DNA from: Shewanella aestuarii
GTDB taxonomy: Bacteria > Pseudomonadota > Gammaproteobacteria > Enterobacterales > Shewanellaceae
Direction: 5' to 3'
Assembly (NCBI RefSeq): GCF_014647215.1
Contig: NZ_BMOT01000005.1
Span: forward strand, 124,001 to 188,000
Length of the DNA stretch: 64,000 bases
This document shows, piece after piece, positions 54,023-62,589 of this stretch. A program made the translations under genes and the position numbers. The notes below the pieces were generated by a model, which was not told the DNA's origin, did not search any database, and worked only from the letters and a program-made list of their open reading frames with translations. Each line of letters begins with the position of its first letter. Within the stretch, counting starts at the first letter, position 1.

Positions 54023-56179
54023 TTAAGCTCGTGTTTTTACTAAAAAGTGATCGCCAGGCAATAAGGTTGCGGGAATACTGGCTATCTGTGTTGTGAACTC
54101 ACCCGGTGTAAAGCCAATTTGGCTAATTTTTTGGGCTAACTCCGAATTAAAACGGGTGATCTTATCTAATAGATACTGGTTATTGCCTTTAAACTTTAGA
54201 TCCAGTACGTGAGCTTTTTTATGCGCTTGTATCAAAACAGCCCCTTCAGATAAGTTAAATTTTAGCTGTAATCGCCAGTTAGTTTGCTTGTCGGCATCAT
54301 CACTCTCTTCTTTTTGAAAATGTCCCTCAAATTGCTCATTTCTTTGATTAAGAGAATAGGGCAGAGCGAAGTACCAGTTTAGGGCTTGTTCATTACCGCT
54401 ACTGGCTTGTTGATATAATTGAAAACTGCTAGCTAATTGACTCATGCTATCAAGCGTTCCGGCTTTTTCTAGTAGGCCAAGCAAACCGCCTAATCCGCCA
54501 CTATTTTTTCCGGTCAATCGTTGCAGCAGCTGTAAATGGTTTTGTAGCTTCTCACTGATTTGTTTGCCTGTGCTCTGAGCTTTTACGCCTAACATTAACT
54601 GAAATAAGGTTGTAATGGCTCCACCAGAAAACAGTTGTGATTGCGATGGAGTATGGCTTTGAGCAAGATTTAAACTGGTAATACTTTGTAACTCACCTAA
54701 TAATTGCGCCGGCTCTGTTAGCGTGCTCAAAGGTTGTGGGGCAAGTTGAGGTATTAGCTTTAGTAGCTCTAACGCCAAATTTTGCGGCGGTTGAATGTTT
54801 TTTTGGAGCATCAGCGGCATAGCACCTGCTTTGGATAATGCTTTTTGTAGCACCGCCATGGGGGCTAGGGTCTCTTTATGTGCAATTGGGGGAGATAACT
54901 TTGGGCTTTGTGCTGCGACGCCTAAGGGAGCGTTTTCTAAACCTTTAGTGATATTTTTTACTGAATCAGTTGTTAAGACTGAACCTTTAAGTGAACCTGC
55001 AATATCTTGCGCCATTTTTTGAGCGGCTGATACGTCAATTTTATTTTTGGAAATGCTATCTGAACCGATAATGGATTTAGTATCGGCATTCGGCGTCGAT
55101 GATGGCGGTAACTTTTGTTGATTGTCGGCTGTAGCTGTCAAGCTTTGCGGTTTTTTAGTTACTGATGACTCTGTCACTATCAATGATGCTTCAAGCTTTT
55201 TAAACAACAAATTCAATACCTGAGAGGCCTCTGGTTTACTTATTACAATTGATTCTTGTTTAACATTGGCCGGCGTATCAGGCATTAAGGTTGAGGGCGT
55301 TAAATTAACTTTAACTTCGGCCTGAACAGGAGTCAGCGTTAATATGAGACGTTGATCTACCTTAACAATGCTGGCTAAATATTGTCCTTTAGTTAAGCTG
55401 ATGTTGTCCAGTTTAATCGTCGGGCCATCAACAAACGTTAACTGTTGCTGATTAATAAAAGCATTCGGTAGTGGATATCCCTGTGGACGAGAGGCCAGTT
55501 GTGATAGTTGAGTTGTAGAAACCCCATTTTGTGCAGCAAGGGCTGTTAGTGATGCTGGCAATTTGATTTGAATGGCTTGAGCCAACAATACTAATTGGCT
55601 CTGTATCTTTGGGTTTTGTTCTATAATCGCTTTTGGTTGTGAAACAGTTGGCGTTGATGGTGCAAGGCCTGTTTCTAATGATATTTTTTGTAAATTGATA
55701 GCTTTTACAGCATCTGCAGTAATCATTATTTTACTTGTGGTTTGTAATAATTTCTGTAATTCGGCGCTCAAGTTAAGTTGGTACTGCTGATTTGCGATAG
55801 CAACATTCACCGTTTGTGATGGCGTTGCACCCGGCTCTGGAGTTATTACCTGCACCGGCTGTAGATTATTTGTCGCAATCAAGGATTTATCACTAACGGT
55901 TATTATCGTTGCAGATGTTTGCCCCGCACTTGGTATTGGCGTAGATGTAGATTTTACACCATCGGGAATCTTGGTCGCGGATGGGGCGGCGGCAGAACTA
56001 TTTGAGCTACTTGAGTTATTTGAATTAGCCGGTGGCGGAACGTTTGCAGAAACCGGGTTACTAGGTGATAAATTTTGGATTTGGTTAGCTGAACCCGTAA
56101 TCTTGTTAGTGAGTTCTGGTTTGCCAGCGTCTTGGCCTACTGGTGACGAAGATTGCAATGTAACGTTTGGCGCCTGCAT
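54023..56179 (-). CDS. Second FliK-like hook-length control protein
   Basis: A 718-residue protein with a long low-complexity N-terminal part rich in serine, proline, glutamine and lysine (to about residue 560), and a C-terminal domain (about 610-718: TNWRLQLKFNLSEGAVLIQA, HVLDLKFKGNNQYLLDKITR, FNSELAQKISQIGFTPGEFT) that looks like the FliK C-terminal fold. It lacks the LDPPELG signature of the FliK at 31571. It is encoded with the stand-alone FlhB C-domain, which fits a role in substrate switching. Start ATG at 56179 has AAGG upstream. A cytoplasmic or secreted location cannot be told. Confidence 0.72.
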   Translation of the reverse strand: MQAPNVTLQSSSPVGQDAGKPELTNKITGSANQIQNLSPSNPVSANVPPPANSNNSSSSNSSAAAPSATKIPDGVKSTSTPIPSAGQTSATIITVSDKSLIATNNLQPVQVITPEPGATPSQTVNVAIANQQYQLNLSAELQKLLQTTSKIMITADAVKAINLQKISLETGLAPSTPTVSQPKAIIEQNPKIQSQLVLLAQAIQIKLPASLTALAAQNGVSTTQLSQLASRPQGYPLPNAFINQQQLTFVDGPTIKLDNISLTKGQYLASIVKVDQRLILTLTPVQAEVKVNLTPSTLMPDTPANVKQESIVISKPEASQVLNLLFKKLEASLIVTESSVTKKPQSLTATADNQQKLPPSSTPNADTKSIIGSDSISKNKIDVSAAQKMAQDIAGSLKGSVLTTDSVKNITKGLENAPLGVAAQSPKLSPPIAHKETLAPMAVLQKALSKAGAMPLMLQKNIQPPQNLALELLKLIPQLAPQPLSTLTEPAQLLGELQSITSLNLAQSHTPSQSQLFSGGAITTLFQLMLGVKAQSTGKQISEKLQNHLQLLQRLTGKNSGGLGGLLGLLEKAGTLDSMSQLASSFQLYQQASSGNEQALNWYFALPYSLNQRNEQFEGHFQKEESDDADKQTNWRLQLKFNLSEGAVLIQAHKKAHVLDLKFKGNNQYLLDKITRFNSELAQKISQIGFTPGEFTTQIASIPATLLPGDHFLVKTRA

Positions 56180-56308
56180 GTTATGGCCTTAAATGTTCCC
56201 TTTTTGTAAAATAGTAAACTAAAGATTAATCTATTATTACAATTTTGATTTTGCGATTTATCAAGGCTGCAGTATCCTTAGCAGCTTGAAAGCTTCTTAC
56301 AGTTAATG

Positions 56309-56320
56309 GTCACTAGTGAC
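56309..56320. repeat. 12-bp perfect palindrome upstream of mlaA and the FliK-like gene
   Basis: GTCACTAGTGAC is self-complementary. It lies 130 bp from the FliK-like start and 138 bp from mlaA in their shared 278-bp divergent region, and could be an operator. Otherwise nothing clear is seen in that region, and no sigma54 or sigma28 site was found on either strand. Confidence 0.35.
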
Positions 56321-56457
56321 TCATTTAATTGCCAAGAATTGAAATCGAGATTTACTATCTCAATATTTATCGACTTGAACAATCATTGCTTTAATAAAAA
56401 CGACAAAAATAGCAGTTTGTTTATTAGCTTTAGCCGTTGTCTTTTTAAGAGAGTGTT

Positions 56458-57246
56458 ATGACGAAGTATAAAAGGATGTTGCTTCCTTTGTTGTTGCTTA
56501 ATTCGAGTTTAGCTACTGCAAATGAGCCAGAGAGTAAGTCACTTCAAACAGATGAAGTAACCCCTTCGGTTACCCTTACCTATAATGATCCGCGCGATCC
56601 TTTTGAAGGATTTAACCGTGCAATGTGGGATCTAAATTATTTGTATTTTGATAAGTACTTATTCAGACCCGTTGCCCATGGTTACAATGATTATATTCCC
56701 CGCCCCGTAAAAACTGGGGTTGATAATTTTGTGCGTAATTTTGAAGAACCTAGTTCGATGGTCAATAATGCTCTTCAGGGTAAATGGGGATGGTCTGCTA
56801 ATGCAGGTGGACGTTTTACTATTAATAGTACTTTGGGGCTTCTTGGAATTGTTGATGTTGCTGAAATGATGGGGATGCCGCGTAAAGATGATGACTTCAA
56901 TGAAGTCCTTGGTTACTACGGTGTGCCAAACGGACCTTATTTTATGGCACCATTTTTAGGGCCTTATGTTACGCGTGAACTCGCTACAGATTGGGTTGAT
57001 GGTCTATACTTTCCTTTGTCTGAGTTTACTTTGTGGCAATCTGGATTGAAGTGGGCTTTAAAAGGCTTACATTCTCGTGCAGCCGCAATTGATCAGGAAA
57101 GATTATTAGACAATGCGCTTGACCCATATACCTTTGTTAAAGAAGCCTATTTTCAGCACATGGATTATAAAGTTTATGATGGTAATGTGCCTCAAATCCA
57201 ACAAGATGATGCGCTTTTAGATGAGTATATGGATGAGCTAGAATAG
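56458..57246 (+). CDS. mlaA: MlaA-type outer-membrane phospholipid transport protein
   Basis: A 262-residue MlaA (VacJ) family protein that removes misplaced phospholipids from the outer leaflet of the outer membrane as part of the Mla system. The family core is clear: DPRDPFEGFNRAMWDLNYLY, RPVAHGYNDYIPRPVKTGVD, NFEEPSSMVNNALQGKWGWS, STLGLLGIVDVAEMMGMPRK and YYGVPNGPYFMAPFLGPYVT. The signal peptide (MTKYKRMLLPLLLLNSSLAT, cleavage near residue 22) contains no cysteine, so unlike E. coli MlaA it is not predicted to be a lipoprotein. rssB follows 44 bp later. Confidence 0.93.
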   Translation: MTKYKRMLLPLLLLNSSLATANEPESKSLQTDEVTPSVTLTYNDPRDPFEGFNRAMWDLNYLYFDKYLFRPVAHGYNDYIPRPVKTGVDNFVRNFEEPSSMVNNALQGKWGWSANAGGRFTINSTLGLLGIVDVAEMMGMPRKDDDFNEVLGYYGVPNGPYFMAPFLGPYVTRELATDWVDGLYFPLSEFTLWQSGLKWALKGLHSRAAAIDQERLLDNALDPYTFVKEAYFQHMDYKVYDGNVPQIQQDDALLDEYMDELE

Positions 57247-57290
57247 CCAGAGACGAGCACTCTGGCAGTTTTCATCTGTGGAGTTGTAGT

Positions 57291-58424
57291 ATGGCACTAA
57301 CAGATATATCCGTTTTATTTGTTGAAGATGACCCAATTTTTAGTCAATTATTGACAGACTTTTTACACAGTAAAGGGGCGAACGTTAAACATGCTAGTAA
57401 TGGCAGGCAAGGGTTGGATTTTTTCAGTGAGCTTAAATTTGATATTGTCATAGCCGATCTTAATATGCCTAAGTTGGGTGGTTTACCCATGTTAAGGCAA
57501 ATGATGGTTATTAATGCTAATGTGCCTGCGATTGTTATTTCGGGTAACGATGTGATGTCTGATGTGGTTGAGGCATTACGGATTGGTGCTTGCGATTATC
57601 TTGTGAAACCCGTTGCAGATTTATTTATTATTGAGGCAGCTATTGAGCAGGCACTCAGTCAATCTGCTTCCCATAGTGCAAAAGTCGCTTATGATCCTAC
57701 TGATGTTTTTGAACGTCAATTGGCTGAATTATCTTATCAAGAATTAAACAATAATCTGTTGATGTTAGAGCAAAGTGCTCACGCAGCAAAAAATGTGCAG
57801 CAACAGCTTTTTCCCACTTCTCACATTCAATATCCCCATGCATCAATTGATTACAGTCTATTCAAAAATAGTGATGTCAGTGCTTATTTTATTGATTCAA
57901 CTATGGTGGGAGAGAAACATCTTATTATGTATATGGCACATTTTCAGCCAGAAGATAATAGTGCCGCTTTCGGCTGTGTCTTACTGAGTAGTTTTATTAA
58001 TCAGAAGCTTAAAAACTTCCGAACAGGTTCAAGCAATGTACTTATTTGCCCTGTGGAGATGTTGAACTATTTAAATGACCGTATGGTGGGATCAGGGCTA
58101 CATATCATTACGGATATGATTTATATCAGTGTTGATTTATCTAACTACGAAGCAACAATAGCTCGAGCGGGTTCAGGACTAAGATGCTATTTACGCAACA
58201 TCACAGGGCTATTACCGTTAGCATTGCCAGACTGTCAGCCCATCGGCTCTGTATTGTGGAGTAAGCCTAGCATACAAAAACGACAACTTGCCGCAGGGGA
58301 AAACCTTTGTATTGGTACCCACCATCAGGAACATCAACAAGAATTGCTTAAAAATCATTTCAAAGGGTTAATTTTTGATGAAAGCACCCATGCTGGTGGC
58401 TTTATGCAACTCGATTGTGGTTAG
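57291..58424 (+). CDS. rssB: RssB-like response regulator with degenerate phosphatase domain
   Basis: A 377-residue protein. The receiver domain (1-125) has D56 in FDIVIADLNMP and K106, and the stretch PAIVISGNDVMSDVVEALRI then GACDYLVKPVADL closely follows E. coli RssB. The C-terminal part (about 155-375) is PP2C-like but lacks clear metal-binding aspartates. RssB delivers the stress sigma factor RpoS to ClpXP. A related family, SpoIIE-type regulators with true phosphatase activity, is an alternative. A terminator follows. Confidence 0.8.
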   Translation: MALTDISVLFVEDDPIFSQLLTDFLHSKGANVKHASNGRQGLDFFSELKFDIVIADLNMPKLGGLPMLRQMMVINANVPAIVISGNDVMSDVVEALRIGACDYLVKPVADLFIIEAAIEQALSQSASHSAKVAYDPTDVFERQLAELSYQELNNNLLMLEQSAHAAKNVQQQLFPTSHIQYPHASIDYSLFKNSDVSAYFIDSTMVGEKHLIMYMAHFQPEDNSAAFGCVLLSSFINQKLKNFRTGSSNVLICPVEMLNYLNDRMVGSGLHIITDMIYISVDLSNYEATIARAGSGLRCYLRNITGLLPLALPDCQPIGSVLWSKPSIQKRQLAAGENLCIGTHHQEHQQELLKNHFKGLIFDESTHAGGFMQLDCG

Positions 58425-58446
58425 TGTTTTCCCAAAGGTTAAAATA

Positions 58447-58474
58447 AAAGGCTTAGCATTTGCTAAGCCTTTTT
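58447..58474 (+). terminator. Intrinsic terminator after the rssB-like gene
   Basis: The left arm around 58447-58457 (AAAGGCTTAGC) pairs with GCTAAGCCTTT (58462-58472), 11 bp, 4-nt loop, followed by more T. Confidence 0.88.
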
Positions 58475-58496
58475 GTGTTTCCTAACGCTTAGCTGA

Positions 58497-58862
58497 TCAA
58501 CTAATTTTTTCGCAGCGTTGCTGATAATCCTGGATCAAATGCGTCATGATGTCGTTTACAGACGCATCTTGACAGCAATTATCTAAATAGACTTTAAATG
58601 TCACTAAGCCGTGACAATCGTTCTTCAAACGACTGCTTCGCATAGCAAAGTAAGCTTCTTCTTTATCGGCTTTACGAATAGTCATGCCGTCGATTTCAAA
58701 TAGTTTGCTACCAGCATTGTTATGCCATTTGGTGATTCTGTCTAAGGCAATTTCGCAAGAGTGGTTAACTTCGATATGATTATGCCAGCTAGCTTGTTTG
58801 TCATTTTCTTGATAATGAGGGCAACGAACGGTGTAATTGTGAACATGAGTAATCGCTGTCAT
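58497..58862 (-). CDS. Hypothetical protein, rich in cysteine and histidine
   Basis: A 121-residue protein with no signal peptide or membrane segment and no family I recognise. It contains six cysteines (in RCPHY, HSCE, NDCHG, NCCQD, QRCE) and many histidines (THVHNY, WHNHIEV), which might bind metal. Two halves are visible: a polar N-terminus and a part with LKNDCHGLVTFKVYLDNCCQ. The ATG at 58862 has AAGG upstream. It converges on the rssB-like gene. Confidence 0.7.
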   Translation of the reverse strand: MTAITHVHNYTVRCPHYQENDKQASWHNHIEVNHSCEIALDRITKWHNNAGSKLFEIDGMTIRKADKEEAYFAMRSSRLKNDCHGLVTFKVYLDNCCQDASVNDIMTHLIQDYQQRCEKIS

Positions 58863-59006
58863 TGTGAGTACCTTTTTTTTTAAGTTGATTCATCATAGAC
58901 CTTAAATTCCTTGGGGGTCAATCGATATTATCAGAACTGAGAGGTAGGTTCGCTTTTACTAATGTATCGACTAACCAGTTGTTGGTAAACAAAATTTAAC
59001 CAATAA

Positions 59007-59030
59007 AAAGCCCGCGAAAACGCGAGCTTT
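59007..59030 (-). terminator. Intrinsic terminator for the yiaY-type gene
   Basis: Arms AAAGCCCGCG (59007-59016) and CGCGAGCTTT (59021-59030) form a stem with one mismatch and a 4-nt loop. On the minus strand it is followed by a T-run, matching the yiaY-type gene which ends at 59088. Confidence 0.75.
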
Positions 59031-59087
59031 AGTCATATCACTCAGCTGGTTTATATGTGCTATGTGATTTTTAATCTTCGCAAAACA

Positions 59088-60236
59088 CTATAATGCCGCT
59101 TGGTAAATTTGACAAATCTCATCAAAGCTTGCCTGCTGCGGATTAGTAAAGCCACACGCATCTTTAAGTGCATTTTCCGCAAGAGTAGGAATATCTTCAG
59201 CTTTTACTCCCAACTCTGTGAGTGTTGCCGGAATATCTACTGACTCAGATAAATTCTTAATTGCTTCGATAGCCAGTTTTGCGCCTAATTCAGCTGATAA
59301 TCCATTAATGTTCTCCCCCATTGCTTTGGCTACATCGGCCAAACGCTGAGGTACAACTTTGGCGTTATAGTTTTGCACATGGGGAAGCAAAATCGCATTG
59401 CACACACCATGAGGTAAGTCGTAAAAACCGCCAAGCTGGTGGGCCATCGCATGTACATAACCTAAACTTGCATTGTTAAACGCCATGCCTGCTAAAAACT
59501 GTGCATAGGCCATTTGTTCACGAGCATCAATATTTTGTCCATCTTTAACCGCATTCACCAAATTAGCTTTAATGAGCTCAATGGCTTTAATAGCACAGGC
59601 ATCAGTTATAGGATTCGCAGCAATTGACACATAAGCCTCAACAGCGTGAGTCAGAGCGTCCATACCCGTAGCTGCAGTTAGCGATGCCGGCTTATCAAGC
59701 ATTAACTCTGGATCATTGACGGATAAAATCGGGGTAGTGTTTTTATCTACAATTGCCATTTTGATGTGACGCGCTTCATCTGTGATGATACAAAAACGCG
59801 TCATTTCACTGGCTGTGCCGGCGGTGGTATTGATGGCGACTAGAGGTAATTGCGGTTTTGTTGAGACATCGACACCTTCATAATCTTTAATTTGGCCTCC
59901 GTTTGTCGCCACCAATGCAATGCCTTTAGCACAATCATGTGGAGAGCCGCCGCCCAATGAAATAATGAAATCACATTTATTGCTATTCAATAAGGCTAAA
60001 CCTGCTTCAACGTTACCTGTCGTTGGGTTGGGCTGAACACCATCAAAAATAGACACTTGGATATTTTCTGTTTGTAACTTATCAGCAACTTTGGCGACTA
60101 AACCAATTTTGACTAAAGGTTTGTCAGTTACGATAAGCGCATGTTTAAACCCAAAGCTTTTAATATCTTTAACGGCTTCCTCTACGCTGTTTTGGCCTAA
60201 GATATTGACGCTAGGAATAAAAAATTTTGTCGCCAT
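59088..60236 (-). CDS. yiaY: Iron-containing alcohol dehydrogenase (YiaY/AdhB type)
   Basis: A 382-residue NAD-dependent, group III alcohol dehydrogenase, very like E. coli YiaY over its whole length. The nucleotide loop is [15 protein letters not shown] (93-107). Metal ligands are D193 and H197 ([12 protein letters not shown]), H262 and H276 ([20 protein letters not shown]). It interconverts alcohols and aldehydes; the natural substrate is unknown. A large inverted repeat lies about 160 bp upstream of the start. Confidence 0.93.
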   Translation of the reverse strand: MATKFFIPSVNILGQNSVEEAVKDIKSFGFKHALIVTDKPLVKIGLVAKVADKLQTENIQVSIFDGVQPNPTTGNVEAGLALLNSNKCDFIISLGGGSPHDCAKGIALVATNGGQIKDYEGVDVSTKPQLPLVAINTTAGTASEMTRFCIITDEARHIKMAIVDKNTTPILSVNDPELMLDKPASLTAATGMDALTHAVEAYVSIAANPITDACAIKAIELIKANLVNAVKDGQNIDAREQMAYAQFLAGMAFNNASLGYVHAMAHQLGGFYDLPHGVCNAILLPHVQNYNAKVVPQRLADVAKAMGENINGLSAELGAKLAIEAIKNLSESVDIPATLTELGVKAEDIPTLAENALKDACGFTNPQQASFDEICQIYQAAL

Positions 60237-60392
60237 GGTTGTTACCTCTACGGATTATTTTATCTGTAGTTAACATACCAATGTCATAAGCCAGTATTTG
60301 TGAGCAATATCAAAGAATAGCGCTGTTAGTACTTATTTAGGAGTAGTTTTGTTACGGAACCGAAAGTTTTGTAAAAAATGCGATTGGACGAG

Positions 60393-60435
60393 TTGTTGTG
60401 TACAAAAGAAAGTGGATCTCTTTTATACACAACAA
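60393..60435. repeat. 17-bp inverted repeat upstream of the alcohol dehydrogenase gene
   Basis: TTGTTGTGTACAAAAGA (60393-60409) and TCTTTTATACACAACAA (60419-60435) are complementary at 16 of 17 positions, with a 9-bp centre. No T-run follows on either strand, so a terminator is unlikely. It lies between the cyclophilin gene end (60462) and the dehydrogenase start (60236), and could be a regulator-binding site. Confidence 0.65.
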
Positions 60436-60461
60436 ATAGCTGAAAAATTTAACGCTATAGA

Positions 60462-61085
60462 TTAACCCGGGCAGTTAGCCTCAGTAATACTGTTAATCAC
60501 AATTTCTTCAACGGGAACATGGGTAAAAGTAACGCCATTTTTTTGCACTGAAGTTGTATTTACCGCATTCATAATATCGACCACTTCCATGCCTGCAACC
60601 ACCTTACCAAATACCGCATAGCCACCTTGGCTTGGGTAGTTCAAATTGTCATTATCATGGATATTAATAAAGAACTGGCTGGTTGCTGAGTCTGATATTT
60701 GGGTGCGGGCCATAGCAATAGTGCCGCGATCATTTTTAAGGCCTACGCTTGACTCATTTTTAATGGGATCAAAGGTTGTCTTAGCATTTAACCCGGTTGT
60801 AAACCCACCACCCTGATTAACAAAATTATTGGCAACACGGTGAAATAGGGTACCGTCATAAAATTTATCGGCGACATATCGACTAAAATTTGCTGCAGTA
60901 ATCGGCATATGGGTGTTATCAATTCCTAGGGTAAATTCTCCCATTGAGGTGTCTACAACATAACACTGACTCACAGTTAATTCTGGTGCGGGGGCGGGCG
61001 GAGTTGTGGGTGTTTCGGGCGATGAGTCAGAACCACCACAAGCGGTTAAACCGCAAATAGCAGCGGCAAGTAAATAGTGTTTCAT
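60462..61085 (-). CDS. Cyclophilin-type peptidyl-prolyl isomerase lipoprotein
   Basis: A 207-residue lipoprotein. The signal peptide ends in LTAC with the cysteine at residue 16, then a proline-rich spacer (TPTTPPAPAPE). The cyclophilin domain follows from about residue 40: AANFSRYVADKFYDGTLFHR, GTIAMARTQISDSATSQFFI, GYAVFGKVVAGMEVVDIM. It should assist folding at the cell envelope. ATG 61085 has AAGGA upstream; the longer frame from 61139 would hide the signal peptide. Confidence 0.93.
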   Translation of the reverse strand: MKHYLLAAAICGLTACGGSDSSPETPTTPPAPAPELTVSQCYVVDTSMGEFTLGIDNTHMPITAANFSRYVADKFYDGTLFHRVANNFVNQGGGFTTGLNAKTTFDPIKNESSVGLKNDRGTIAMARTQISDSATSQFFINIHDNDNLNYPSQGGYAVFGKVVAGMEVVDIMNAVNTTSVQKNGVTFTHVPVEEIVINSITEANCPG

Positions 61086-61299
61086 ACATTCCTTGATGAA
61101 ATTGTTATAAATTTGCGGATATATTTGCTGTTTTAGCACATAGATTCAATAAAAAACGCTTAAGGGATACAAACTGTTACTTTGATAAGTCAGGTGTTGA
61201 GTGGCTTTTTAATTGCTGTGGTGCTGATTTTTCTGAGTTTCTGGTTAATTCGGTATACAATACGCGATTGCTAATTCTTTTTATTATGTAGAGTCTGTT

Positions 61300-62589
61300 A
61301 TGTCATTTTTATCGCTAGGATTAAAGCCTGAAATTCAACAAGCACTTGCTGATATTGGCTATGTGACCCCCACGCCTGTTCAGATGGCCGTGATCCCACT
61401 GATCCAAGCGGGTAAAGATGTATTGGCTAATGCCGAGACTGGCACAGGTAAAACAGCAGCTTTTGCATTGCCATTAATCGAAATGCTTTCGAATGTGGAT
61501 GAACATCAGCTAGCCAATCCGGCCTTAACAGTGCTGATCATGACGCCGACTCGCGAGCTTGCGATTCAAATTGAACAAAATATTGTGCAATATTGCCAAC
61601 ATTTACCGCTAAAAAGTGCTGCTGTATATGGCGGAGCGAGTATTCGCCCACAACTTGCCGCAATTACCCAGGGCGTGAATATTTTAGTGGCAACACCAGG
61701 CAGATTGTTCGATTTGGTCGGACAACATGATTTGCAGCTGGATACGGTGACGTATCTAGTTATCGATGAAGCCGACCGCATGCTCGACCTTGGGTTTGTT
61801 AAAGATATCGAAAAAGTGAAGCGTTTAATTAACCGTCATCACCAAACCATGATGTTTTCAGCAACGTTTTCAGACGAGATTAAACTGTTAGCTGACAAGA
61901 TGTTAATAGAGCCTGAATACGTCAATGTCGCAATGGCCACAACAGCAACAACAGTGTCGCAACTTGGCTATCAAGTCGATAAACGTCGTAAAGCGGAGTT
62001 GCTCTCTGAACTGATCGGTAAACATAATTGGCAACAAGTGATGGTGTTTACTAGCCGTAAAGAAACCGCTGACCATCTTCAGAAAGAATTAAGTTTAGAT
62101 GGCATTAAAAGTGCGGTGTTCCATGGCGATAAATCTCAAGGGGCACGTAGCAAGGCGCTTGAAGAGTTTAAATCGGGCAAGTTGCGGGTATTAGTCGCAA
62201 CTGATTTAGCCGCAAGAGGGTTAGATATTCAAGCCTTACCGCGTGTGATTAACTTTGAGCTTCCTGAAGAGCCTGAAGATTATGTGCATCGAATTGGCCG
62301 AACTGGGCGAGCAGGATTATCAGGTGAAGCCATTTCGCTGGTCAGTCCGCAGGAGCAAGAATGCCTAATTGCGATTGAAGAAGTGATTCAGCAAAAGCTT
62401 CATTTAAGTGTGGTGGCTGGTTATGAGCAAGGCGCGCCGCTTCCAGCCCGTTACCGAGAGCAGGATGCTGAGCCGACTAAAACCATGAAAAAGCACGCAC
62501 GTCCAAATCGTAATAACCGTTCAGGTCAGTTTGATAAAGACTCAGGTAAACCGCAACGTAAAGGCAAGTACAGTAAAACGAAAAAATGA
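61300..62589 (+). CDS. rhlE: DEAD-box RNA helicase, RhlE type
   Basis: A 429-residue helicase. Motifs: Q motif VTPTPVQ, I AETGTGKT (45-52), Ia TPTREL, II DEAD (156-159), III SAT (187-189), V-VI ATDLAARGLDIQALPRV, HRIGRTGRAG. The C-terminal 50 residues are basic (KKHARPNRNNRSGQFDKDSG), as in RhlE/RhlB-like enzymes. It unwinds short RNA duplexes in ribosome assembly or decay. The stop overlaps the start of the next gene by 4 bp (ATGA). Confidence 0.9.
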   Translation: MSFLSLGLKPEIQQALADIGYVTPTPVQMAVIPLIQAGKDVLANAETGTGKTAAFALPLIEMLSNVDEHQLANPALTVLIMTPTRELAIQIEQNIVQYCQHLPLKSAAVYGGASIRPQLAAITQGVNILVATPGRLFDLVGQHDLQLDTVTYLVIDEADRMLDLGFVKDIEKVKRLINRHHQTMMFSATFSDEIKLLADKMLIEPEYVNVAMATTATTVSQLGYQVDKRRKAELLSELIGKHNWQQVMVFTSRKETADHLQKELSLDGIKSAVFHGDKSQGARSKALEEFKSGKLRVLVATDLAARGLDIQALPRVINFELPEEPEDYVHRIGRTGRAGLSGEAISLVSPQEQECLIAIEEVIQQKLHLSVVAGYEQGAPLPARYREQDAEPTKTMKKHARPNRNNRSGQFDKDSGKPQRKGKYSKTKK

